From: Anaerolineae bacterium
GTDB taxonomy: Bacteria > Chloroflexota > Anaerolineae > JAAYZQ01
NCBI GenBank assembly: GCA_016929795.1
Contig: JAFGIA010000073.1
Location: forward strand, 1-13,078
DNA length: 13,078 nt
Reading direction: 5' to 3'
Of the stretch, positions 7,372 through 13,078 are shown one piece after another; position 1 is the first letter of the stretch, and each line of letters opens with the position of its first letter. The notes under the pieces are model-generated. The model did not search any database. It was not told the DNA's origin and worked only from the letters and a program-made list of their open reading frames with translations. Position numbers and translations under genes: made by a program.

Positions 7372-7463
7372 GGCGAGGTCGCCGGTTCTCTGTCACACGC
7401 CCCGGTCGACCGGCGGTCGCTCTGCTCCGCCGTCAATAACTCACATCCGGAGGATAGGTGGCA

Positions 7464-9899
7464 ATGAAGCAGCGACTGTGTGCTGTAGAATTACCGGTGT
7501 GGATGACGCTGTGGGGGGTCCTGTTGTGCACCCTGGTGGCCATGGGCCTCGTCGTGGCCAGCCCCATGCTCACGTCGGCTGCGCAGGCCGCGCCTGCCGT
7601 AGCGCAGGTCGATCCCATGTCCGCGCCCAATGACGTCGACACGCCGGTGACCATCACCGGCAGCGCGTTCGTCCCCACGCCCACGGTCTACCTGGGCACC
7701 ACCCCGCTCATCGACGTGCGCTGGGTGAGTGACAGCGTGCTGGAGGCGACCGTGCCGTGGGGCATGGCGGTGGGCGTCTACCCCCTGACCGTGGAAAACC
7801 CCGACGGGCAGCGTGGCAGCCTGTCGAGCGCCTTCACCGTGACCCAGGGGCTCGGCGCGTGGACGACGGATGGGCCCTATGGCGGCTCGGTGCACCACCT
7901 GGCGATGGATGAGCTGGTGACGACGACGCTCTACGCTGCCGTGGGCCTGGCGGGAGCCGATGGCTTGTTCAAGAGTGAGGATGGGGGGGCGCATTGGTCC
8001 AATGCATTCTCCGGCACGATCGCCACCCGCACCCCGCTGGCAGGGTTCGCGCTCAAGCCGGGTGCGCCGGGGACGATCTATCTGAGCGGCCGCACGGCGG
8101 ATGGCGACAGGCTGGTGCGCAGCACGGATGGCGGCGGCCACTGGGACGTGATCTGGGCAGGGGGCACCGACTTTTATGCCCTCGGCGTGTCGCCAGGCGA
8201 CCCAGAGTCCCTCTATGCCGCCAGCGGGGCGGCGATCGTGCGCAGCACCGACGGCGGCGACACGTGGCAGCCGGCCGATGGCGGCATCCCGGCCGGCGCT
8301 TCAATCTCGGTGCTGGCCGTGCACCCTGTCACCCCCACGATTGCCTATGCGGGCCTCGAACCCGGGCGCGTCTACCGGACGCTCGACGGCGGCGCGAGCT
8401 GGGCGCAGGTGGCCGACCTGGGAGATGGTTGGTGGAGCTTCCTGGCGGTCGATCCGCACGCGCCCGAGCGCATCTACGCCTCGGGCTGGCACACCGCATA
8501 TTTCTTTGCGCGCAGCCTTGACGGCGGCGATACCTGGGCGGCGATGACGCTCGAGCCGGGCAGCGACTCGGCCAACGACATCGCGTTTCACCCCACGGTC
8601 TCGGGCACGATCTATGTGATCGCGCCGGGCGTGTATCGGAGCACCGACGCGGGCGCGACGTGGCAGAAGGCGCCTGTGCCCGACACGGCGTCGGAGGGGT
8701 GGTCGCTGCTGCTCCACCCGCAGAGCGGGCTGCCGCTCTACATCGGGCACAATGGCAAAGGGGTGCTGTACAGCGACAATGGCGGCGCCGACTGGGTGCG
8801 CCGCAGCGACGGGCTCGCCGGGCTGCGCCCGCACGAGATTGCCGCGTGTCCCGCCGATGTGAACTATATCTATGTGGCGGCGGACGAGGGCGGGGGATTT
8901 GCCAGCCACGATGGCGGCGAGAGCTGGCTGGCTGCCGAGGGCGACAGGCTGGACCGGGGGATCTCGGTGGCGGCTCACCCCTACACGCCCACGGTCGCCT
9001 ATCTCGGCGCGCGGCGCGCCGTGTTCAAGACGGCGGATGGGGGGCTGACCTGGACGCGCCACGAGCTGCCCGGCCTGCCCGATGACAACGAGATGAGAGT
9101 ACACGCCATCGCCATCGACCCGAACGACCCGCAGGTGATCTATGCCGGGCCGGGCACGTGGGACTTTGCAGGGGGGCCGGAGCAGGGCTGGCTCTATCGC
9201 AGCCTCGACGCGGGCGAGACGTGGAGCCCGCTGAGCACCACCTTTCCGATCAGCCCCGTCACCGACATCGAGATCGACCCCACCGACAGCCAGACGATCT
9301 ATGTATCGACCGGCCGGCGGTTCCTCGACAGCACCGATCGTGGCAGCGGCATCCTCAAAACCGAGGATGGCGGCGTCTCGTGGGTCTTTGTGACCGGCGA
9401 TCTCGCCGTGCGCAGTTTTTCGCGGCTGGCGATCAACCCCGACCTGCCGGCCACGGTGTATGCCGGAACCGTGCTGGAGAGCGATTCAGCGGAGAGTGGG
9501 GTGTACAGGACGCTGGATGGGGGCGGGCAGTGGGGGCAGCTCACCGGCGGGGTGCGCGTATCGGGCCTGGGGATCGACCCACTCATGACCGGCACCCTCT
9601 TTCTGGGCACCTATCTGAATGGCCTTTTTACCAGCATCGACGCCGGTGCGCACTGGGAGAGGGTGGCTGGCCTTCCGCCGCAGCTCTCGATCGAGTCGCT
9701 GCACGTGACGACGGCCCCGGATCGCACGATCGTCCTGGTCGGCGTGGCGGGGGATCTGATCCTGGGGGATGGCCAAGTCGTCGCCGGCCGGGCGCCCGCG
9801 GCCCCGATCCAGTTCTACAACGGCGGGGTGTACCGGATCACGATCGATCGCAGGTTCCCGGCACACCGTGTCTATCTACCCCTGGCGGTAAAGAACTGA
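7464..9899 (+). CDS. secreted protein with IPT/TIG domain and 13 Asp-box (BNR/sortilin-type) repeats, YLPL tail
   Basis: About 811 residues. The ATG at 7464 is chosen over a GTG at 7458 because it is a common start, though GGAGGA at 7449-7454 could serve either. An N-terminal hydrophobic segment (about 12-40) ends near AQA-AP, a likely signal-peptidase site at about residue 42. An IPT/TIG-like Ig domain (VDPMSAPNDVDTPVTITGSA, then TVENPDGQ) covers about 48-128. The remainder carries 13 copies of the Asp-box S/T-x-D-G/A-G-x-x-W (for example STDGGGHW, SLDAGETW, TEDGGVSW), interleaved with strands such as P-x-TIYA/IYVS. This implies one or two beta-propellers as in sortilin and photosystem-assembly Ycf48 relatives. 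No sialidase catalytic set is recognisable, so glycosidase activity is not supported; a binding or scaffold role is likelier. It ends HRVYLPLAVKN, a tail style I know from secreted Chloroflexota proteins. It is the first gene of an operon; the PLDc_N gene starts 23 bp later. Confidence 0.9.
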   Translation: MKQRLCAVELPVWMTLWGVLLCTLVAMGLVVASPMLTSAAQAAPAVAQVDPMSAPNDVDTPVTITGSAFVPTPTVYLGTTPLIDVRWVSDSVLEATVPWGMAVGVYPLTVENPDGQRGSLSSAFTVTQGLGAWTTDGPYGGSVHHLAMDELVTTTLYAAVGLAGADGLFKSEDGGAHWSNAFSGTIATRTPLAGFALKPGAPGTIYLSGRTADGDRLVRSTDGGGHWDVIWAGGTDFYALGVSPGDPESLYAASGAAIVRSTDGGDTWQPADGGIPAGASISVLAVHPVTPTIAYAGLEPGRVYRTLDGGASWAQVADLGDGWWSFLAVDPHAPERIYASGWHTAYFFARSLDGGDTWAAMTLEPGSDSANDIAFHPTVSGTIYVIAPGVYRSTDAGATWQKAPVPDTASEGWSLLLHPQSGLPLYIGHNGKGVLYSDNGGADWVRRSDGLAGLRPHEIAACPADVNYIYVAADEGGGFASHDGGESWLAAEGDRLDRGISVAAHPYTPTVAYLGARRAVFKTADGGLTWTRHELPGLPDDNEMRVHAIAIDPNDPQVIYAGPGTWDFAGGPEQGWLYRSLDAGETWSPLSTTFPISPVTDIEIDPTDSQTIYVSTGRRFLDSTDRGSGILKTEDGGVSWVFVTGDLAVRSFSRLAINPDLPATVYAGTVLESDSAESGVYRTLDGGGQWGQLTGGVRVSGLGIDPLMTGTLFLGTYLNGLFTSIDAGAHWERVAGLPPQLSIESLHVTTAPDRTIVLVGVAGDLILGDGQVVAGRAPAAPIQFYNGGVYRITIDRRFPAHRVYLPLAVKN

Positions 9900-9922
9900 C
9901 CTTCAGGTTCAAAGGAGAAGAG

Positions 9923-10117
9923 ATGGAAAAGATGGCCGAATATGTGCCTTTCTTGATCCCCGTGATTTTGCTGCAACTGGTGCTCATGATCTGGGCACTG
10001 GTGGACCTGGCGCGCCGGGAAAAGACGCGCGGCCCCAAGTGGATGTGGGCGATCATCATTGTCCTGGGCGAGCTGCTGGGCCCCATCATCTACTTTTTGT
10101 TCGGCAGGGAAGAATGA
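9923..10117 (+). CDS. small PLDc_N-family membrane protein (YxlE-like)
   Basis: A 64-residue protein with two membrane helices (about 8-29 and 41-61) joined by a short charged loop containing LARREKTRGPKW. This matches the phospholipase D nuclease N-terminal (PLDc_N) membrane family: W-x-LVDL, then K-x-x-W and GPIIYFLFGR at the end. It has no phospholipase catalytic domain; the family name reflects only that the same helices precede PLD domains elsewhere. AAAGGAGAAGAG directly precedes the ATG. Its stop overlaps the ATPase start in ATGA. In Bacillus subtilis yxlE, of the same type, stands before ABC genes yxlF and yxlG and is reported to influence the SigY sigma factor. By analogy it may be a regulatory or accessory subunit of the exporter, which is inference. 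Confidence 0.85.
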   Translation: MEKMAEYVPFLIPVILLQLVLMIWALVDLARREKTRGPKWMWAIIIVLGELLGPIIYFLFGREE

Positions 10118-11064
10118 GCATCACGCACGCCATTCGCTGCCAGGATCTGCGCAAGGCCTATGGCCAGGTCGTGGCGCTCGACGGGCTGACGCTGGCCGTC
10201 GAGCCGGGCACCGTGTTCGGCTTTCTGGGGCCCAACGGCGCCGGCAAGACCACCACCATGCGCCTGCTCACCGGGCTCGCCCGGCCGACGTCGGGCCGGG
10301 CCTGGGTCGCCGGCCAGGAGGTGGGGCATGACGGCGGCGCCGCGGCGCGCTTTGGTTATCTGCCCGAGGAGCCGGCCTTTTACCCCTGGATGACGCCTAT
10401 CGAGTTTCTCGACCACGTCGGCGCGCTGTTCGGCTTGTCGGCTCAGGAGCGGCGCACACGGGCACGAGAGCTGTTGGATCTGGTTGAACTCGGCCCGGCA
10501 GGCAAGCGGCGCATCGCTGGCTTTTCGCGCGGCATGCGCCAGCGGCTGGGCCTGGCCCAGGCGCTGGTCAACAAGCCCGAGGTCCTCCTGTTGGATGAGC
10601 CGGTCAGCGCGCTCGATCCGGCGGGACGCAAAGAAGTGCTGGAGATGATCGGCCAGCTCGGCAGCCAGCACACGGTGTTCATGTCGACGCACATCCTGCA
10701 GGACGTGGAGCGGATATGCGACACGGTCGCCATCCTCAACCAGGGACGGCTGGTGGTTGAGGCGCCCCAGGCTGAGCTTTTGCAGCGCTACACGCAGCCG
10801 GCTTTTGAGCTGGAATGTCTCGCCGGCGACGAGCCGGCGTTCAAAGCCTGGCTGGAAAGGCTGCCCGACCTGGAGTGGGTCAGCTCGGCGACGCTTGACG
10901 GCCCGGTGGGGCGCGTGCTGGTGCGCGATGTCGACGTGGCGCGCCGCGCTCTGCTGGCCGGGGTCGTCGAGGCGGGCCTGATCTTGCGCCGCTACGAGAT
11001 GGTCACGCCGTCGCTCGAAGACGTCTTCCTGCAGCTCGTGAGCCGGGAGGAGGCGACATCATGA
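10114..11064 (+). CDS. ABC transporter ATP-binding protein (YxlF-like)
   Basis: A 316-residue ATPase of the ABC-2 exporter class. Motifs: Walker A GPNGAGKT (39-46), FSRGM (137-141) as the signature variant, Walker B LLLDEP (158-163) with catalytic E162, SALDP D-loop, and H193 in STHILQDVE. The region after about 225 is the C-terminal accessory domain, ending in the usual LEDVFLQLV. Everything required for ATP hydrolysis is present. The start at 10114 (MSITHAIRCQDLRKAYG) is taken because it forms an ATGA junction with the PLDc_N gene and has AGGGA upstream. A longer frame from 10039 would add 25 residues that merely overlap the neighbour in another frame. Its own stop overlaps the permease start at 11061, so the three small-spacing genes are probably coupled. 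It differs clearly from the ATPase at 572-1495, so the window holds two separate exporters. Confidence 0.95.
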   Translation: MSITHAIRCQDLRKAYGQVVALDGLTLAVEPGTVFGFLGPNGAGKTTTMRLLTGLARPTSGRAWVAGQEVGHDGGAAARFGYLPEEPAFYPWMTPIEFLDHVGALFGLSAQERRTRARELLDLVELGPAGKRRIAGFSRGMRQRLGLAQALVNKPEVLLLDEPVSALDPAGRKEVLEMIGQLGSQHTVFMSTHILQDVERICDTVAILNQGRLVVEAPQAELLQRYTQPAFELECLAGDEPAFKAWLERLPDLEWVSSATLDGPVGRVLVRDVDVARRALLAGVVEAGLILRRYEMVTPSLEDVFLQLVSREEATS

Positions 11065-11819
11065 CCTTCCTTGTATCGCTGCAAAAAGAGATGCTGGGCC
11101 TGGCGCGGACCTATCGCCTGCTCATCCTGGCGATCGTCCTGGTTGTCTTTGGCCTGCTGTCGCCGCTGATGGCCAAGCTCATGCCTGACCTGATGGGCGT
11201 CATCCCGGGCGCCGAGCAGTTCGCGCCGCTCATCCCCGAGCCGACGATGGCCGACGCGGTGACCCAGTATGTGGGGAACCTGACCGAGTTTGGGCTGCTG
11301 CTGGCGCTGCTGGTAACGATGGGGACCGTCGCCCAGGAGAAGGAGCGTGGCACCGCGGTGCTGGTGCTGGTCAAGCCGCTGCCGCGCTCGGTCTTTTTAC
11401 TGGCCAAATTCGTGGCGCTGGCGCTTGCTTTCCTGCTGTGCCTGGCCGTCGCCGGTCTGGGTGGCTACTATTACACGCTGCTCCTCTTTGGCGCGCCGGA
11501 TGCCTGGGCATGGCTGGCGCTGAACCTGCTGCTGTGGGTTTATCTGCTCGTGTACGTGGCGCTGACACTGCTGGCGAGCGTGCTGACGCGCTCGCAGGTG
11601 GCGGCGGCCGGGGTGGGCTTGGGCGCGATGCTGCTGCTGGGGCTCGTGGGCGCGATCCCCGGCCTGGCGCACTACTTGCCGGGCCAACTGCCCAGGTGGG
11701 GAACGGCGCTGCTGACCGATCCCACCGCCAGGTCGTGGCCGGCGCTCTGGATCAGCCTGGGGTTGATCGGGATCAGCCTGATAGCGGCGTGGGTCGTGTT
11801 CCGGCGCCAGGAGTTGTGA
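11061..11819 (+). CDS. ABC-2 type exporter permease (YxlG-like)
   Basis: A 252-residue permease with about six hydrophobic segments: roughly 19-38, 74-92, 115-138, 149-170, 177-199 and 227-246. A cytoplasmic stretch AQEKERGTAVLVLVKPLPRS (about 91-110) carries the E-x-G-T motif and KPLPRS that follow membrane segment 2 in ABC-2 permeases. The ATG overlaps the ATPase stop (ATGA), which with the PLDc_N gene upstream gives the yxlEFG order. It is the last gene of the operon that starts with the Asp-box protein. The next gene is convergent with a 30-bp gap. The substrate is unknown. Possible cargo includes the secreted Asp-box partner's ligand, but that protein has its own signal peptide and does not need this transporter for export. 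Confidence 0.9.
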   Translation: MTFLVSLQKEMLGLARTYRLLILAIVLVVFGLLSPLMAKLMPDLMGVIPGAEQFAPLIPEPTMADAVTQYVGNLTEFGLLLALLVTMGTVAQEKERGTAVLVLVKPLPRSVFLLAKFVALALAFLLCLAVAGLGGYYYTLLLFGAPDAWAWLALNLLLWVYLLVYVALTLLASVLTRSQVAAAGVGLGAMLLLGLVGAIPGLAHYLPGQLPRWGTALLTDPTARSWPALWISLGLIGISLIAAWVVFRRQEL

Positions 11820-11849
11820 AGGACAGTCGACAGCACAACATCCAGGACT

Positions 11850-12419
11850 TTAGCCGCCTGGCTGCTCCCGTTCCCAATCCTCGCGGTGGACGCGGTAGAT
11901 ATAGTGATGCACGGGGGTGGTATAGTCGCGCATCGACTCGGGGAACTCGTACACCTGCTCGCCAGTGCGCACCCCACCGACGGCTTCCTGCATCTTGATC
12001 GACGCCACATTGTCCACGTTGGGCGTCGCCTCGACGGCTGTGCAGCGGGTGTGAGTGAAGAGGTGGGAAACCAAGCCACGCTTGACTTCTACACCGTACC
12101 GATGCCCCCAGAACGCCGGCAGCAGCTTGACGTCGGTCCCTGCGATCCCTGCCTCGTCAGGCGCGTGCATACCGCATTCCCCGATGGCTTGACCCGTGTC
12201 CTTTCGCTCCACCACCAGCACCCGCTCGAACTCGGACTCGAACGGCTCCTGTAGCCTCTGCTCGATCTCCTGGCGCGTGATCCGTAGCCCATGTGGGAAC
12301 CCCACGTAGGCCATCACCCGTGGATCGGTCCACAGCTCGTACAGTAGTTCGACGTCCTGCTCTGCCGCCGGCCGGATCACCAGCCGCTCTGTGTCGAATA
12401 CGCGCTTCTGTGCGGGCAT
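11850..12419 (-). CDS. GNAT-family N-acetyltransferase (RimJ/RimL-like)
   Basis: A 189-residue acetyltransferase. It begins with the RimJ/RimL signature TERLVIRPA-x-x-x-D (residues 10-22) and has TDPRVMAYVG at 31-40, a beta-strand ECGMHA, an acetyl-CoA loop GHRYGVEV (105-112), and NVDNVASIKMQEAVGG (134-149), where N and S residues of motif B position CoA. The loop departs from the usual Q/R-x-x-G-x-G/A by carrying V where the second small residue is common. The family acetylates N-terminal amines of ribosomal proteins or small amines and antibiotics; the substrate cannot be named here. GGAGGAGTGAGGAGAA precedes the ATG, an excellent ribosome site. A separate promoter with TGGTATAAT lies at 12473-12481, so it is its own transcription unit, convergent with the exporter operon. 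Confidence 0.88.
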   Translation of the reverse strand: MPAQKRVFDTERLVIRPAAEQDVELLYELWTDPRVMAYVGFPHGLRITRQEIEQRLQEPFESEFERVLVVERKDTGQAIGECGMHAPDEAGIAGTDVKLLPAFWGHRYGVEVKRGLVSHLFTHTRCTAVEATPNVDNVASIKMQEAVGGVRTGEQVYEFPESMRDYTTPVHHYIYRVHREDWEREQPGG

Positions 12420-12472
12420 TTCTCCTCACTCCTCCCTCGGGCCGGGACCACGCCACGTGAACCGGTACGACA

Positions 12473-12481
12473 ATTATACCA
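12473..12481 (-). promoter_or_regulatory. extended -10 element for the acetyltransferase gene
   Basis: TGGTATAAT on the minus strand is a consensus extended -10. No convincing -35 box lies 16-18 bp upstream, which extended -10 promoters can tolerate. The predicted start near 12466 gives a leader of about 47 bases carrying the strong ribosome site. Confidence 0.45.
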
Positions 12482-12549
12482 CGTTCGTGATTCTGCGGCG
12501 AGATTCGCTTCCTGTAGATGCGCAGCTCGAAAAAGGACGCAAACTCTCC

Positions 12550-12702
12550 GACTACCACCTTCTCCCCGGCAGTGCCACCATCGGCGTTGGCCTCGACGGC
12601 GGTGTCCTCACCGACCTGGACGGCGAAGCTCGCCCCTGGGGCAACGGCTTTGAGATCGGCGCGGACGAGTGCTACCTGCCCGCCCTGGCCGTCTACAAGC
12701 AC
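12550..12702 (+). pseudogene. C-terminal fragment of a right-handed beta-helix / choice-of-anchor surface protein
   Basis: In frame, DYHLLPGSATIGVGLDGGV is followed by TDLDGEARPWGNGFEIGADE and then CYLPALAVYKH. I recognise this as the end of large secreted beta-helix proteins common in Chloroflexota, whose usual form is DYxLxPGSPAIDAG, TDLDGxxRP and F/YDIGADEYYLP. Departures (ATIGVG for PAIDAG, C for Y before YLP) fit decay. There is no plausible start, signal peptide or helix repeats upstream; the acetyltransferase promoter lies within about 70 bp. The frame runs on to about 12807 without resemblance to anything. I infer a relic left after most of the gene was lost, perhaps when the acetyltransferase gene arrived. 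A chance match is possible but unlikely given three ordered family motifs. Confidence 0.55.
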
Positions 12703-12839
12703 GCCTGTTGTGATTCTGTGCAGTCTGGCGCCCTGACCACCTATCGTTGGTCGTTTGCTCGAGCCTATCCAGCGCCAGGACGGGCCCCTGCGTTTCGGCG
12801 GCATTAAAGATGGCGCGGTAGTCGTTAGACGAGTGCCAC

Positions 12840-12868
12840 TTGACACACCTGCCGAGGCCTGGTATAAT
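12840..12868 (+). promoter_or_regulatory. perfect-consensus sigma70-type promoter of the last gene
   Basis: TTGACA (12840-12845), a 17-bp spacer and TATAAT (12863-12868), with TGG before the -10 making it extended as well. This is the strongest promoter in the window. The predicted start near 12875 falls inside the tandem repeats at 12870-12901, a layout expected for a strong promoter held in check by a repressor. Confidence 0.7.
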
Positions 12869-12869
12869 T

Positions 12870-12901
12870 GTACCTATGTACCAAGGTAAACAAGTACCAA
12901 G
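12870..12901 (+). repeat. four tandem 8-bp repeats (GTACCAAG type) at the transcription start
   Basis: GTACCTAT at 12870, GTACCAAG at 12878, GTAAACAA at 12886 and GTACCAAG at 12894 form an uninterrupted 8-bp period; units two and four are identical and unit three is the most diverged. They start two bases after the -10 box. Iteron-like sites here would suit an autoregulator or a plasmid-type partner; a slippage-derived simple repeat is the alternative. Confidence 0.5.
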
Positions 12902-12964
12902 ATAGCAGGGCAACACCGATACTCATATAGCGTTTCAATGAATAGGAAGGAAGAGGCAAGAGTC

Positions 12965-13078
12965 ATGACCGAATCAGAACACGCGCCAAGTTCCGAACAA
13001 CCAATGCTGCGCGTTGAGCGCGTGCAAACCGGCGTCCGCATCGAAAAGCGGATGCTCAAAGTGCTCAAGGCCCTGGCC
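12965..13078 (+). CDS. unidentified small protein, partial (possible ribbon-helix-helix-like DNA-binding segment)
   Basis: The first 38 codons are present and the frame is open at the window end. The start MTESEHAPSSEQ at 12965 is chosen because GAAGAGG lies eight bases upstream; an in-frame ATG at 12938 would add nine residues and has no clear ribosome site. After a polar N-terminus comes LRVERVQTGVRIEKRMLKVL (22 residues in from the start). The pattern strand-then-helix (TGVRIEKRMLKVLKAL) is compatible with a ribbon-helix-helix (CopG/Arc-like) fold, in which a beta-strand reads DNA and the following helix dimerises. I cannot confirm this from 38 residues. The strong promoter and tandem repeats just upstream suit an autorepressed regulator, which is inference. 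Confidence 0.6.
   Translation, partial: MTESEHAPSSEQPMLRVERVQTGVRIEKRMLKVLKALA

Larger units (their letters stand above)
12420..12964. other. 545-bp region without an intact gene
   Basis: It holds the acetyltransferase promoter and leader (12420-12481), a decayed beta-helix-protein fragment (12550-12702), a strong promoter (12840-12868) and tandem 8-bp repeats (12870-12901), then the leader of the last gene. The portion 12703-12839 shows nothing I recognise in any of the six frames. A long minus-strand frame across 12157-12846 overlaps the acetyltransferase and is probably a GC-driven shadow. Confidence 0.6.

Noticed and set aside
8301..9104. 267-codon minus-strand frame inside the Asp-box gene
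   Set aside because: It is antisense to a repetitive GC-rich coding sequence with clear Asp-box repeats; it has Arg/Pro-rich composition and no family features.
9158..10117. 319-codon plus-strand frame spanning the end of the Asp-box gene and the PLDc_N gene
   Set aside because: The first 255 codons are an out-of-frame shadow of the Asp-box gene; only the last 64 codons, from the ATG at 9923 with its own ribosome site, are real.
11813..11848. GTTGTG...CACAAC inverted repeat between the exporter operon and the acetyltransferase as a terminator
   Set aside because: The stem is short with a loop of about 15 bases and there is no T-run on either strand, so a Rho-independent terminator is not supported.
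12157..12846. 229-codon minus-strand frame across the acetyltransferase start and the region upstream
   Set aside because: It overlaps the acetyltransferase in another frame, has no convincing start and no family pattern.

Overview
The window is GC-rich and probably comes from a Chloroflexota bacterium of the Anaerolineae/Caldilineae type. This is inferred from protein style, not from a marker gene. The clues are long Pro/Thr-rich extracytoplasmic linkers joined to beta-propellers, a CHAT-TPR-membrane-PD40 fusion, a secreted Asp-box protein ending in a YLPLAVKN tail, and a lipoprotein module typical of that phylum. Nothing resembles an insertion sequence, phage, CRISPR array, rRNA or tRNA.

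Layout. Positions 1-1622 (minus strand) hold an ABC-2 exporter: a permease cut by the window edge and its ATPase. They are preceded by a 27-codon stub of a flavodoxin-like NAD(P)H oxidoreductase, whose promoter and ribosome binding site now seem to drive the transporter genes. A divergent promoter (1675-1702) drives a secreted lipoprotein (1760-2926). Convergent to it lie a PLP-dependent class I/II aminotransferase (2945-4087) and, upstream of that on the same strand, a large membrane protein with a caspase-like CHAT domain inside and a TolB-like propeller outside (4129-7167).

From a divergent control region (about 7290-7370, with a 16-bp palindrome inside the plus-strand promoter) a tightly packed plus-strand operon runs from 7464 to 11819. 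It encodes a secreted 13-Asp-box propeller protein, a 64-residue PLDc_N membrane protein, an ABC ATPase and an ABC-2 permease. The last three have the same order and type as Bacillus subtilis yxlE-yxlF-yxlG and overlap by ATGA junctions, so they are probably translationally coupled.

The right end holds a minus-strand GNAT acetyltransferase (11850-12419) and then about 545 bp without an intact gene. That stretch contains a decayed C-terminal fragment of a beta-helix surface protein (12550-12702), a perfect-consensus sigma70-type promoter (12840-12868), and four 8-bp tandem repeats starting at the predicted transcription start. The final gene, cut by the window end, encodes a small protein with a possible DNA-binding-like segment.

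Taken together, this is a cell-envelope region: two separate ABC-2 exporters, a lipoprotein, a secreted propeller protein and a transmembrane protease-type receptor. Two gene remnants point to local gene loss. The functional links between the secreted propeller and the exporter, and between the CHAT receptor and any target, are inferences from gene arrangement.
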